A DNA stretch of 64,000 nucleotides from Anseongella ginsenosidimutans (lineage in GTDB: Bacteria > Bacteroidota > Bacteroidia > Sphingobacteriales > Sphingobacteriaceae), in assembly GCF_008033235.1 (NCBI RefSeq), contig NZ_CP042432.1, positions 3,348,001 through 3,412,000 of the forward strand, read 5' to 3'. Position numbers and translations under genes: made by a program. Shown piece after piece: positions 8,555-17,172 of this stretch. The stretch's first letter is position 1; each line of letters opens with the position of its first letter. Under the pieces are notes generated by a model. The model made no database searches. It saw only the letters and a program-made list of their open reading frames with translations, and had not been told where the DNA came from.

Positions 8555-10870
8555 ATGAAAACCCATCTTTTAGGATTCCCCCGCATTGGGGCGGCACGTG
8601 AGATCAAGAAAGCCTGCGAGCAATACTGGCGCGGAAAAATTACGCTTCCGGATCTTGCGGAAGCAGGTAAAAGGCAAAAACGTTACAATTGGCAGCTGCA
8701 GCAGGAAGCCGGGATTGACCTTATTCCCTGCAATGACTTTTCCCTCTACGACCAGGTGCTGGACATGGTGCTTATTACAGGCGCTGTCCCGGAACGTTAT
8801 GGCGCGCTTGAGTCCCTGCCGGAGACGGATCTTTATTTTGCCATGGCCCGCGGATACCAGCAAAACGGACTGGATGTTACCGCCATGGAAATGACCAAAT
8901 GGTTTGACACCAATTACCATTACATTGTACCTGAATTTACCGCGGCTCAGTCATTCCGCCTGCGCCCGCACAAACCCCTGGAGGAATTCCTTGAGGCAAA
9001 GGAACTGGGCATTGCCGCAAAGCCCGTACTGATCGGGCCGGTATCCTTTCTGTTGCTGGGAAAAGAGAAAGAAGGCGGCTTCCACCGGCTCGACCTGCTG
9101 GACAGGCTATTGCCGGTTTATAGCGAACTCCTGCAACGTCTTGCTGAAGCCGGAGCGGATTGGGTGCAGCTGGATGAGCCTTTCCTGGTGACCGCCCTGG
9201 ACCAACACACAAAGAAGGCCTTCCAAACCGCATACACGTATCTGAAAGAGCAGGTGCCGGCGCTGAAACTCCTCCTGGCTACCTATTTCGAAGGCTTGCA
9301 TGAAAACACGAGCCTCGCCTGCTCCCTGGGCATTGACGCCTTGCACATAGACCTGGTGAGAGCCCCCGGGCAATTAAAACAGGTGCTTAACAGGCTTCCG
9401 GCTTCGGTGATCCTTTCCGCCGGCATTGTAGATGGAAGGAATATCTGGAAAAATGACTTTGCCCGTTCTTTAACACTGCTTTCTGAAGCGGAACAGCTAA
9501 AAACGGAAGGCCGGCTCTGGATCGCGCCCTCCTGTTCCCTGCTGCATGTACCCTTCGACCTGGAACTGGAAAGTGATACCCGCACCCTTCCTGAAGCGGT
9601 TAAGAATTGGATCGCGTTTGCTAAACAAAAGGTACGGGAAGTAGCAACCATCGCAAGCCTTGCTTCACGCGGAGATCATGCCGGAAACGACCCTGAACTC
9701 CTTGAAAACAGGCATTGCATAGAAGAGCGCCGTAATTCCTCCCTGATCACTAATCAGCATGTTCAGCAGGCGCTTGCTTCCGTGAGCGTGGAAATGACCA
9801 TCCGTAACCAGCCATTCAGGCAACGGAAACAATTACAGCAGGAGAAACTGAAACTGCCCTTATTTCCCACTACGACTATTGGATCCTTCCCCCAGACTAA
9901 AGAAATCCGGGAACTGCGCAGCCGTCTTAACCAGGGCGCGATAAGCCGGCAGGAATATACCGCGATTATCAGGGCAAAGACCGCGGACCTGATCCGGAAA
10001 CAGGAAGAGATCGGACTTGACGTGCTTGTTCACGGCGAGTTTGAGCGCAATGATATGGTACAATATTTCGGGGAACAACTGGAAGGCTTTGCTTTTACGC
10101 AAAACGGCTGGGTGCAAAGTTACGGTTCCCGGGCAGTAAAACCGCCGCTTATATTCGGAGATGTCAGCCGTCCCCGCCCTATGACAGTAGAGATGGCCGG
10201 CTTTGCCATGCAGCAAACATCCAAACCGGTTAAAGGCATGCTCACCGGGCCTGTTACCATCCTGCAATGGTCATTCGTCAGGGACGATCAGCCCCGGGAA
10301 GAAACTGCCTTCCAGATCGCGCTTGCTATCCGGAAAGAAGTACTGGACCTGGAACGAAGCGGCGTCCCCCTGATCCAGATTGACGAACCAGCCCTTCGCG
10401 AAGGACTGCCGTTAAGAAGAGAACAATGGAAATCCTATCTGGACTGGGCTGTGAACGCTTTCCGGCTTGCCTCCTCTGGAGTGGATGCCAGCACCCAGGT
10501 ACACACGCATATGTGTTATTCTGAATTCAATGATATCATAGAAGCGATCGGGAAAATGGATGCGGATGTAATCACCATAGAAACTTCCCGCTCCCAGATG
10601 GAGCTTCTCGAGGCCTTTGCCGGTTTCGCCTATCCGAATGAAATAGGGCCCGGTATTTATGACATTCATTCTCCACGCATCCCTGCTGAAAAGGAGATGG
10701 AAGCCTTGATGGACAAGGCGCTGGACGTTATACCTGCGGAACAGCTCTGGGTGAATCCTGACTGCGGACTGAAAACCCGGGACTGGCCTGAAACAGAAGC
10801 CGCCTTACGCAATATGGTCTCCGCTGCCAGGAAGCTCAGGGCTCGTTATGCTTCGGTTTCCAGGATGTGA
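8555..10870 (+). CDS. metE: Cobalamin-independent methionine synthase MetE
   Basis: MetE transfers the methyl group from methyltetrahydrofolate (polyglutamyl) to homocysteine in the cytoplasm. The protein is 771 aa if started at ATG 8555 (MKTHLLGFPRIG), the family N-terminus. An in-frame upstream ATG at 8366 lies inside the riboswitch and is rejected. Both barrel halves are present, and the C-terminal zinc site is intact: His652 and Cys654 (THMCYSEF) and Cys737 (PDCGLKTR). Regulation is by the cobalamin riboswitch in the 5' UTR. Its last 25 bp overlap the convergent purL gene. Confidence 0.97.
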   Translation: MKTHLLGFPRIGAAREIKKACEQYWRGKITLPDLAEAGKRQKRYNWQLQQEAGIDLIPCNDFSLYDQVLDMVLITGAVPERYGALESLPETDLYFAMARGYQQNGLDVTAMEMTKWFDTNYHYIVPEFTAAQSFRLRPHKPLEEFLEAKELGIAAKPVLIGPVSFLLLGKEKEGGFHRLDLLDRLLPVYSELLQRLAEAGADWVQLDEPFLVTALDQHTKKAFQTAYTYLKEQVPALKLLLATYFEGLHENTSLACSLGIDALHIDLVRAPGQLKQVLNRLPASVILSAGIVDGRNIWKNDFARSLTLLSEAEQLKTEGRLWIAPSCSLLHVPFDLELESDTRTLPEAVKNWIAFAKQKVREVATIASLASRGDHAGNDPELLENRHCIEERRNSSLITNQHVQQALASVSVEMTIRNQPFRQRKQLQQEKLKLPLFPTTTIGSFPQTKEIRELRSRLNQGAISRQEYTAIIRAKTADLIRKQEEIGLDVLVHGEFERNDMVQYFGEQLEGFAFTQNGWVQSYGSRAVKPPLIFGDVSRPRPMTVEMAGFAMQQTSKPVKGMLTGPVTILQWSFVRDDQPREETAFQIALAIRKEVLDLERSGVPLIQIDEPALREGLPLRREQWKSYLDWAVNAFRLASSGVDASTQVHTHMCYSEFNDIIEAIGKMDADVITIETSRSQMELLEAFAGFAYPNEIGPGIYDIHSPRIPAEKEMEALMDKALDVIPAEQLWVNPDCGLKTRDWPETEAALRNMVSAARKLRARYASVSRM

Positions 10871-13071
10871 TGCAGAGCGTTATCGTAGAGATCTTTTGCT
10901 TCTTCAATCTCCCCGAAGGATTCCCCGTCTATGATCAGGTCGCCGTCGTTCACATTGCCCAGGAGGCTAAACTCCACGTCAAAGTTGGACATGAACTCCA
11001 GGAATTGTTCCTGGAGTTCCGGCTTGACCGATACCACAACGCGGCTCTGGGACTCCCCGAAAAGGAAAGCGTCCTTGCGCACGCTCATGTCCGTGCTGAT
11101 ATCAAAACCAAGGCGGCGCGGCATCGCGGACTCCAGCAGCGTAATGTACAGCCCGCCATCTGAAACGTCGTGGGCGGAATCAACCAGGTTTTCCAGGATC
11201 AGGTTCTTTACCACCTGCTGCACCTCGAATTCCTTTTCCAGGTCGAAAAAGGGAGCCGGGGATTTTTTAATTCCATGCCAGGAATAAAGGTACTGGGATG
11301 AAGCAATATCATTTTTGGATTCCCCCACCAGGTAGATCAGGTCGCCCGGCTGGCAAAAGGCCAGGGAAGTGAAGGTATCCCTGTTATCCAGAATGCCCAG
11401 CATACCAATAACAGGGCTCGGGAATACCGGTCCCTCGTCCGAGGATTGATTGTAAAAGCTTACATTTCCACCGGTAACAGGCGTCTGGAACTTTTCGCAG
11501 GCTTTTGACATACCTTTGATGGCTTCCACAAACTGCCAATAGACTTCCGGATTATAAGGATTGCCAAAATTCAGGCAATTGGTAACGGCAACAGGCTCTC
11601 CACCCGCGCAAACAATATTCCTGGCAGCCTCGGCTACTGCAATGGCGCAGCCTTCCTGCGGATCGGCCCATACGTAACGGGAATTGCAGTCGACGGTCAT
11701 GGCCAGCGCCTTTTCCGTGCCCTTCAATACAGTTACCCCCGCATCGCTGGGAGCATTGGTGGTCATGTTCACGGTGCCGATGGTAGAATCGTACTGGTTG
11801 TAAACCCAGCGTTTAGAGGCAATATTAGGATGCCCGGTCAGGTGGCGAATCACAGCCTTCAGGTCACGGGGTTCCTCTACGTTATCTATTCTGAATGATT
11901 TATTTTCCTGGTAATAAGCGGGTTCCTTGAAGGAGCGCTGGTAAACGGGAGCCCCGCCTCCAAGCACCAGGGATTCAGCCGGAACATTGGCCACCAGTTC
12001 GCCGTGCATAAAATACCGTAAGCGGTCGCCCTCGGTGACTTCGCCGATGATGGCACAGTTGAGATCCCATTTATCGAAGATCTTTTCCACCAACGCTTCT
12101 TTTCCCTTTTCCACAACGATCAGCATCCGTTCCTGCGATTCGGACAGCAGGATCTCCCAGGGAAGCATATTTTCCTGCCGCATGGGAACGCGGTCAAGAT
12201 GAATATCCATCCCGTGTTCGCCCTTGGCCGACATCTCTGAATTGGAACAAATGATACCAGCCGCGCCCATGTCCTGCATCCCTACTACCGCACCTGAAGC
12301 AATCACTTCCAGGGTGGCTTCCAGCAATAGTTTTTCCTGGAAAGGGTCGCCAACCTGTACCGCCGGAAGATCCTTGGCAGATTCTTCTGTAATATCTTTG
12401 GAAGCGAAGGCGGCGCCGTGAATCCCGTCTTTTCCGGTGGCTGATCCCACGATATAAACCGGGTTGCCCGCTCCGAAGGAAGTTGCGGAAGCAGTTTTTC
12501 CATTTTCCACCACCCCTACTGACATGGCATTCACCAATGGGTTCACCGTGAAGCATTCGTCAAAAAACACCTCACCTGCTACCGTAGGGATCCCGAAAGC
12601 GTTACCGTAATCACCGATCCCCTTTACCACTCCCCGCATGAGCCATTGGTTACGGGGAAGCTTTGGATCCCCGAAACGAAGCGAATTCAGCTGGGCGACA
12701 GGCCGGGCTCCCATAGTGAAAATATCGCGGTTGATTCCTCCCACCCCGGTAGCGGCGCCCTGGTAAGGCTCCAGCGCGGAAGGATGGTTGTGCGATTCAA
12801 TTTTGAAAACGCAAGCCAGTCCCTGGCCGATATCCACCATTCCGGCATTTTCTTCACCGGCTTTAGCCAGCATACGCGGCCCGTCTTTCGGCAGCATTTT
12901 CAACCAGGTAATGGAGTTTTTATAGGAGCAGTGTTCGCTCCACATGACCGAGTAGATACTCAGTTCATTAAAATTCGGGGTCCGGCCAAGGATCTCCTTA
13001 ATTTTTTCGAATTCTTCGGGTAAAAGGCCCAGTTTCTGCGCGGTCTCCTGGGTGGTTAACTGATCTTCCAA
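10846..13071 (-). CDS. purL: Phosphoribosylformylglycinamidine synthase subunit PurL
   Basis: This is the small (741-aa) PurL that works with separate PurQ and PurS. It makes formylglycinamidine ribonucleotide from FGAR and ATP in purine synthesis. Recognisable blocks are the N-terminal SVMWSEHCSYKNS, the ATP-site ESHNHPSALEPYQGA region, and the internal second AIRS-like repeat with GGEPVAVTNCLNFGNP. No purQ or purS lies in the window. The best start is TTG at 13071, since no ATG lies in frame nearby upstream. Its 3' end overlaps metE by 25 bp in a convergent manner. The other pur genes here (purM, purC) are separate units. Confidence 0.95.
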   Translation of the reverse strand: MEDQLTTQETAQKLGLLPEEFEKIKEILGRTPNFNELSIYSVMWSEHCSYKNSITWLKMLPKDGPRMLAKAGEENAGMVDIGQGLACVFKIESHNHPSALEPYQGAATGVGGINRDIFTMGARPVAQLNSLRFGDPKLPRNQWLMRGVVKGIGDYGNAFGIPTVAGEVFFDECFTVNPLVNAMSVGVVENGKTASATSFGAGNPVYIVGSATGKDGIHGAAFASKDITEESAKDLPAVQVGDPFQEKLLLEATLEVIASGAVVGMQDMGAAGIICSNSEMSAKGEHGMDIHLDRVPMRQENMLPWEILLSESQERMLIVVEKGKEALVEKIFDKWDLNCAIIGEVTEGDRLRYFMHGELVANVPAESLVLGGGAPVYQRSFKEPAYYQENKSFRIDNVEEPRDLKAVIRHLTGHPNIASKRWVYNQYDSTIGTVNMTTNAPSDAGVTVLKGTEKALAMTVDCNSRYVWADPQEGCAIAVAEAARNIVCAGGEPVAVTNCLNFGNPYNPEVYWQFVEAIKGMSKACEKFQTPVTGGNVSFYNQSSDEGPVFPSPVIGMLGILDNRDTFTSLAFCQPGDLIYLVGESKNDIASSQYLYSWHGIKKSPAPFFDLEKEFEVQQVVKNLILENLVDSAHDVSDGGLYITLLESAMPRRLGFDISTDMSVRKDAFLFGESQSRVVVSVKPELQEQFLEFMSNFDVEFSLLGNVNDGDLIIDGESFGEIEEAKDLYDNALHHILETEA

Positions 13072-13187
13072 CGTGATGGTAAAATTTGTATGCAGGCAAA
13101 TTTAGCAAAATAACACGAGTTAAAAACAGGATGTTTCCGGCCTGTCGGGGATTTTTTATAAATTCGTTCCATTCAAGCAGCTTGAAC

Positions 13188-14327
13188 ATGGACAAACGCG
13201 CTTTTTTAAGAACACTCGGCGGAGGAATAATGCTCTCACCCTTCCTGCCAGGCAGCGGACCGCTGAACGCCTTACCCGCGGATCTTAGCGGAACAGCCTT
13301 GCAGGGCGCAGTTACAGGAAACTCTTCCGAAGCGGCGCAAACGTATCCCCCAGCGATCTTAGGTATTAGCGGGATGCCGGAGAAGATTTTCCCGCCCGCC
13401 CTTAAAAAAGGCGATACCATCGGAGTCATCAGCCCTTCCGCGACCTTATTTGAAGAAATGCCCTTTCAGTTCGCGCGTGAAGTGATACAAGCGCTGGGAT
13501 TTAAGGTGAAAATGGGTGAACATGTAAATGACCGCTACGGACATCTGGCCGGCTCGGATAAAGAACGCGCCGGAGACCTGAACAAGATGTTCGCCGATCC
13601 CGAAGTCAAGGGCATTATCTGCCTTCGCGGTGGCTCCGGCGCCGCCCGCATCCTGCCCCTGGTAGATTACGAATCCATACGGGCGCGTCCCAAAGTATTT
13701 ATGGGCTACAGCGATATCACCGCCCTGCATATGGCCATCTACACGCAAACCGGCCTCGTCACCTTTCACGGCCCCATGGCAAGCAGCGCGTGGCCCGGTT
13801 ACAATGCCGCGCAATTCCGTTCGTTATTCCTTGACGGCGCGCTGCCGGCCTGGAAAAACCCGCAAAGTAAAGGCGATGATCTCATTATCCGGCAAAACCG
13901 GACCCGCACCATTCAAAGCGGACAGGCCAGCGGAGAACTGCTGGGCGGAAACCTTTCGGTACTTACCGGCATAGCTGGTTCAAAGTACTTTCCCGATTTT
14001 TCCGGCAAGATCATGTTCCTGGAAGAAGTCGGCGAACAATTATACCGGGTAGACCGCATGATGAGCCAGCTGCAGTTATGCGGCGCCCTGGAGAACCTGG
14101 CGGGCTTTATTTTCGGCCAGTGTACCGAATGTAACCCCGGCGAAGGCTATGGCTCCCTTACCCTCGACGAAATCCTTGACCATTACATCCGGCCTCTTGA
14201 CATCCCGGCCTATTCCGGCGCCCTGATTGGCCATATAAGCCGGCAATTCATTCTTCCGGTTGGCGGCAGTGTGCGCATGGACGCCGGCCAGGGCTCATTT
14301 ACTTTACTGGAACCTGTTTTCAGCTGA
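13188..14327 (+). CDS. LD-carboxypeptidase (S66 family), exported
   Basis: This 379-aa peptidase of family S66 cleaves the terminal D-Ala from muropeptide tetrapeptides (or similar LD bonds) during peptidoglycan recycling. The nucleophile Ser175 is in GYSDIT, after the RGGSGAARIL turn, and the C-terminal GALIGH carries the catalytic His. The start is ATG 13188 (MDKRAFLRTLGGG). This gives an export signal with a Tat-like KRAFL motif, and a longer in-frame start at 13086 would bury it. Classical LdcA is cytoplasmic, so an exported version suggests action in the periplasm. It is followed by an intrinsic terminator. Confidence 0.88.
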   Translation: MDKRAFLRTLGGGIMLSPFLPGSGPLNALPADLSGTALQGAVTGNSSEAAQTYPPAILGISGMPEKIFPPALKKGDTIGVISPSATLFEEMPFQFAREVIQALGFKVKMGEHVNDRYGHLAGSDKERAGDLNKMFADPEVKGIICLRGGSGAARILPLVDYESIRARPKVFMGYSDITALHMAIYTQTGLVTFHGPMASSAWPGYNAAQFRSLFLDGALPAWKNPQSKGDDLIIRQNRTRTIQSGQASGELLGGNLSVLTGIAGSKYFPDFSGKIMFLEEVGEQLYRVDRMMSQLQLCGALENLAGFIFGQCTECNPGEGYGSLTLDEILDHYIRPLDIPAYSGALIGHISRQFILPVGGSVRMDAGQGSFTLLEPVFS

Positions 14328-14356
14328 CCGTCCATCCGTGACGGTATACCATCCCC

Positions 14357-14377
14357 AGCCATTTGTACTGGCTTTTT
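14357..14377 (+). terminator. Intrinsic terminator after the LD-carboxypeptidase gene
   Basis: AGCCA-(7 nt)-TGGCT followed directly by TTTT(T), 30 bp after the stop codon. The stem is only 5 bp but is followed by a proper U-run. A second weak hairpin (CCGTC/GACGG) lies just upstream. Confidence 0.55.
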
Positions 14378-14455
14378 ACAATCAGGCCGATCACTTTTCT
14401 CATGGTCAAATCGTGTTTTGACACAATGATAGCACGGCCTGCTGACAGCCCTATG

Positions 14456-14878
14456 TCAATACTTTTTCGGTTTTTTTTCTTCCAGCAAGGTAATTAACCG
14501 CTCATTCACCGACACCACGCTTTCCATCAGCCTTAGCATTACCCGGTTAAGTTCTTCATTCGATGTCTGCACGCTGCCGTGAATAGCAAAGGGTGAATTA
14601 CTAACGTTTTCCACGAAATGATTCGGAGAAACAGAAACGATTTGTAAAGGGTCTATGGCCAGGTACTCGGCTACTTTCTGAATAATGTCTACAGTGATCT
14701 TGCTTTCTCCGCGCTCATACTTCGTATAGGCGGCTTCTCCGATTCCCACGTAATCCGCTACTTCCATTGCTTTTTTATCCCGGAGCTTCCGGAACAAGGC
14801 CAGGTTACGACCAATGGTCTTGTTTTCCAAAACGGTAAATCCATCCTGCTCTTCCATATTTTCAAACTTAGTTGTCAC
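14456..14878 (-). CDS. XRE-family helix-turn-helix transcriptional regulator
   Basis: This 140-aa protein has an XRE/Cro HTH at about residues 22-80 (NLALFRKLRDKKAMEVADYV, then the recognition-helix region YTKYERGESKIT). A short C-terminal helical tail follows. The start is GTG 14878, or ATG 14857 giving 133 aa. It is a DNA-binding regulator with no ligand domain. The target is unknown, but the inverted repeat at 14986-15026 just upstream of its own promoter is a natural candidate. A 430-bp gene-free stretch separates it from the divergent signalling operon. Confidence 0.85.
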   Translation of the reverse strand: MTTKFENMEEQDGFTVLENKTIGRNLALFRKLRDKKAMEVADYVGIGEAAYTKYERGESKITVDIIQKVAEYLAIDPLQIVSVSPNHFVENVSNSPFAIHGSVQTSNEELNRVMLRLMESVVSVNERLITLLEEKKPKKY

Positions 14879-14985
14879 GGACTATTATTTTTATAGGTAA
14901 AACTACTGAGAAAAATAGTTTTTGTATAAGAAAAAGGTCAAATTGCCGCCGATTTAAGAAGTATCTCTTCATAATCAAACCTGTA

Positions 14986-15026
14986 TGACAGTTGATCTCC
15001 GGCGGCTCCCGCCGGAGCAGCTGTCA
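14986..15026. promoter_or_regulatory. Strong inverted repeat (hairpin or operator)
   Basis: The inner stem CTCCGGCGG / CCGCCGGAG is a perfect 9 bp around a 3-nt loop. Outer arms TGACAG / CTGTCA add 6 bp after a small internal loop. No T-run follows on either strand, so it is not an ordinary terminator. It lies 108 bp upstream of the XRE gene start and 280 bp upstream of the signalling operon. It could be an operator or part of a small RNA. Confidence 0.55.
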
Positions 15027-15256
15027 GTTATATGAAACAAGAATTACCAATCAATAAATAACCCGGATGATCAATTACTACTAACTTAAATTTATCCGGC
15101 TTGTCCTCCAGATAAGCAGCAAAATCCTAATGCTACAAATGTGGGGCACATTGCCAGTTGCAGGCAGCAGGCATTTTGCCGCTGCCTCGCGGCTGGTTAC
15201 CTGTTAATTCATATATGCTTACAAAGGGCATAATGTGACGCAAACAACGAAAATGG

Positions 15257-15286
15257 TTGCCCGTTCGGCAATCTTTTTTATTTTTG
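15257..15286 (+). promoter_or_regulatory. Bacteroidota-type promoter of the signalling operon
   Basis: TTG at 15257-15259, a 19-bp spacer, then TATTTTTG at 15279-15286, matching the phylum consensus TTTG-N19-TAnnTTTG. The predicted transcript starts near 15293, about 16 nt before the first gene. Confidence 0.7.
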
Positions 15287-15308
15287 TGGAAGCATATAGA
15301 ATAACCTG

Positions 15309-15734
15309 ATGATGAGTTCAAAAAACTATCCGCTTCAGAAACACAAGGATGAGATCTCGCTGGAAGAGGCGGTGGACATTACCACCAACTGGCGGAATTT
15401 TATCGCTCCTTTCAATAAAGAGTGTACAAATTGCGAAGAAGGCTTTCCTGCCTTTGTAGACGGATTTACTATTCCATTAGATGACCTCATTCAATTAAAG
15501 CAGGAAAAAGGCTTTAGTACTGTACGTGTATACCTTGGGAAGGACTACAACACCGAAACCGGGAAGTACGGCAAAAGCCGCCTGGTGCTTGTTGGCGTGG
15601 AGGAGGATGATAATTTAACGATGGGGCCCGGAAAAGATATTATCGGAACGGAACCGGATAACAGCGAGGTTTATGATTTCACCACCGCATGCCCACCCTA
15701 TTGTGATAAAGAAAGCCCGCTAAAACAAAGCTAG
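15309..15734 (+). CDS. Conserved hypothetical cysteine-containing protein
   Basis: I do not recognise this 141-aa protein. It has no signal peptide or membrane segment. Two cysteine pairs stand out: CTNC (about residues 41-44) and CPPYC near the C-terminus, which could bind a metal or form disulfides. The middle part (TVRVYLGKDY, SRLVLVGVEE) looks like a small beta-rich domain. It is first in an operon with a 7TM protein, a histidine kinase and a response regulator. Its stop overlaps the next start by 1 bp, so it is probably coupled to that signalling unit. The start is ATG 15309 or the next codon, ATG 15312. Confidence 0.75.
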   Translation: MMSSKNYPLQKHKDEISLEEAVDITTNWRNFIAPFNKECTNCEEGFPAFVDGFTIPLDDLIQLKQEKGFSTVRVYLGKDYNTETGKYGKSRLVLVGVEEDDNLTMGPGKDIIGTEPDNSEVYDFTTACPPYCDKESPLKQS

Positions 15735-16405
15735 TGCTGCTATCACTTGAACCTGACATATTAAATATTTTCCGCAAAATAAGTCTCTTTGGAGCCTTAA
15801 TTCCATTTTCTATTTCTTTGTTGCGATTCAGGCAGATTCCCCGCCGGTTCAAACTTATTATTGTTTTTACATTAATTTCGACGATCGGAGAATTAACTGC
15901 AACGGTTCTGGTGTTATTACGTACAGGGAATACTTTACCGGGCCTGCATATTTACACGTTAGCAGAAGGTGTGATTCTCCTCCTGTTCTATAGCCAATTG
16001 CTGTTAAAAAAAATCAGGCCGGCGTTTTTCTGGATAACAATAGTTTTCTTTTCTCTTTTCACAATACTGAACTCTATTTTTCTGCAATCTATATTTGAAA
16101 TAAACTCCAATGCAAGAACTGTGGAAGCTCTCCTTATATTGGGGTGCGCGATATTATTCTATTTCCATTTGCTTGAATCGGAAGAAACGGAAAGTATCAA
16201 GAGGTCCTTATTATGGATCAACAACGCAATATTTCTATATTTCTCAGTAAGTTTACTGTTCTTTATTTCCGGTAGTTATGTCTTAACCAACTATCCAATG
16301 AGCGTCAGTAAACTCATCTGGGACATGCACAAGGTGTTCCATCTTATCTTTCAGATCATTTTAGCGCGCGGCATATGGTTACTGGGGAAGAAAGCCGCTT
16401 TTTGA
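15734..16405 (+). CDS. Seven-helix integral membrane protein of unknown function
   Basis: This 223-aa protein is very hydrophobic, with about seven predicted transmembrane segments (roughly 15-33, 40-62, 72-92, 98-115, 127-146, 158-180, 196-215). It has short loops and no large extracellular domain. The start is GTG 15734, overlapping the upstream stop by one base. Its 3' end overlaps the kinase gene by 31 bp. Because the downstream kinase has only one short membrane anchor, this protein is a good candidate for the actual sensor or a partner of the kinase. That is inference from gene coupling only. Confidence 0.78.
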   Translation: MLLSLEPDILNIFRKISLFGALIPFSISLLRFRQIPRRFKLIIVFTLISTIGELTATVLVLLRTGNTLPGLHIYTLAEGVILLLFYSQLLLKKIRPAFFWITIVFFSLFTILNSIFLQSIFEINSNARTVEALLILGCAILFYFHLLESEETESIKRSLLWINNAIFLYFSVSLLFFISGSYVLTNYPMSVSKLIWDMHKVFHLIFQIILARGIWLLGKKAAF

Positions 16406-17172
16406 TCCTTTTTTTAACGGGGACTTTCGCTTTTTGCCTGATAGCGGTAGGCTTTATCCTGTTCTATTTCAAGTCGGTAAAGAAAATATACCAGAAGCAG
16501 CTGCAGCTGGAAAAGAACCGGCTGGAACATCAGCAGGAGCTGCTGAAGAACGCGATCCGGGTGGAAGAACAGGAAAGGCGGCGATTTTCGCGAGATCTTC
16601 ATGACGAGGCGGGAGCTTTACTGGCCGGCATAAAGCTAAAGATGAAGCTGATTCAGCAGGACGCCGGAGATCCCGGCAGAGTGCGGCAGCTTTCACTTGA
16701 AGCGCGGGAAATGCTTGGCACTACCATTCAGAGCGTCCGGAATATTTCGCATAACCTGCTCCCCCCTTCCCTGGAAACTTTCGGGCTGTTCCGCTGCCTG
16801 GAAGGATTTTTCCGGGATCTTCAGGCTTCCGTGGAAACAGACTTTCAGTACGAAACCGACCGGGAGCGCTTGCCGCCCGAAGTGGAACTGGCGATGTACC
16901 GTATTGTGTCCGAACTATGCAACAATACGTTGAAGCACGCAAATGCAGGCAAAATAACCATGCACTTGCAGGTGGAGGGGAATAATTTAAAAGCGGTTTA
17001 CCAGGATAACGGCAAGGGCATGGATACGGGCGCGGCCCGGGATCCCGAAGTCCTTGCTTCCGGGTTAGGGTTTAAGAACATTGAAAGCAGGATTGCGATG
17101 TTAAGCGGAACCATTACTCTTGACTCGGCGCCGGGAAAAGGCATGGATGTACGCATTGAAATATCTTTATGA
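16375..17172 (+). CDS. Sensor histidine kinase, HisKA_3 (NarL-partner) type
   Basis: This 265-aa kinase has a single N-terminal transmembrane helix (about residues 8-32) followed by a short coiled coil. The HisKA_3 dimerisation domain has the phospho-accepting His76 in SRDLHDEAGA. The HATPase domain (about 165-265) carries N-box ELCNNTLKHANA, DNGKGM, and GLGFKNIESR. It lacks any extracellular sensing domain, so input must come from the membrane, perhaps from the 7TM protein encoded just before it. It overlaps the response regulator gene by 4 bp (ATGA), as for a dedicated pair. Confidence 0.92.
   Translation: MVTGEESRFLILFLTGTFAFCLIAVGFILFYFKSVKKIYQKQLQLEKNRLEHQQELLKNAIRVEEQERRRFSRDLHDEAGALLAGIKLKMKLIQQDAGDPGRVRQLSLEAREMLGTTIQSVRNISHNLLPPSLETFGLFRCLEGFFRDLQASVETDFQYETDRERLPPEVELAMYRIVSELCNNTLKHANAGKITMHLQVEGNNLKAVYQDNGKGMDTGAARDPEVLASGLGFKNIESRIAMLSGTITLDSAPGKGMDVRIEISL

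Larger units (their letters stand above)
14879..15308. other. Intergenic region between XRE regulator and signalling operon
   Basis: About 430 bp without a convincing gene. It contains the strong hairpin at 14986-15026 and, at the right end, a promoter for the plus-strand operon at 15257-15286. A 62-codon minus-strand reading frame over 15133-15321 overlaps this promoter and the start of the next gene and was not accepted. Nothing else is recognised. Confidence 0.6.

Noticed and set aside
13086-13187. 34-codon N-terminal extension of the LD-carboxypeptidase
   Set aside because: The export signal begins at the ATG 13188, and a longer start would hide it.
15133-15321. 62-codon minus-strand frame
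   Set aside because: It covers the promoter and start of the signalling operon and has no recognisable features.
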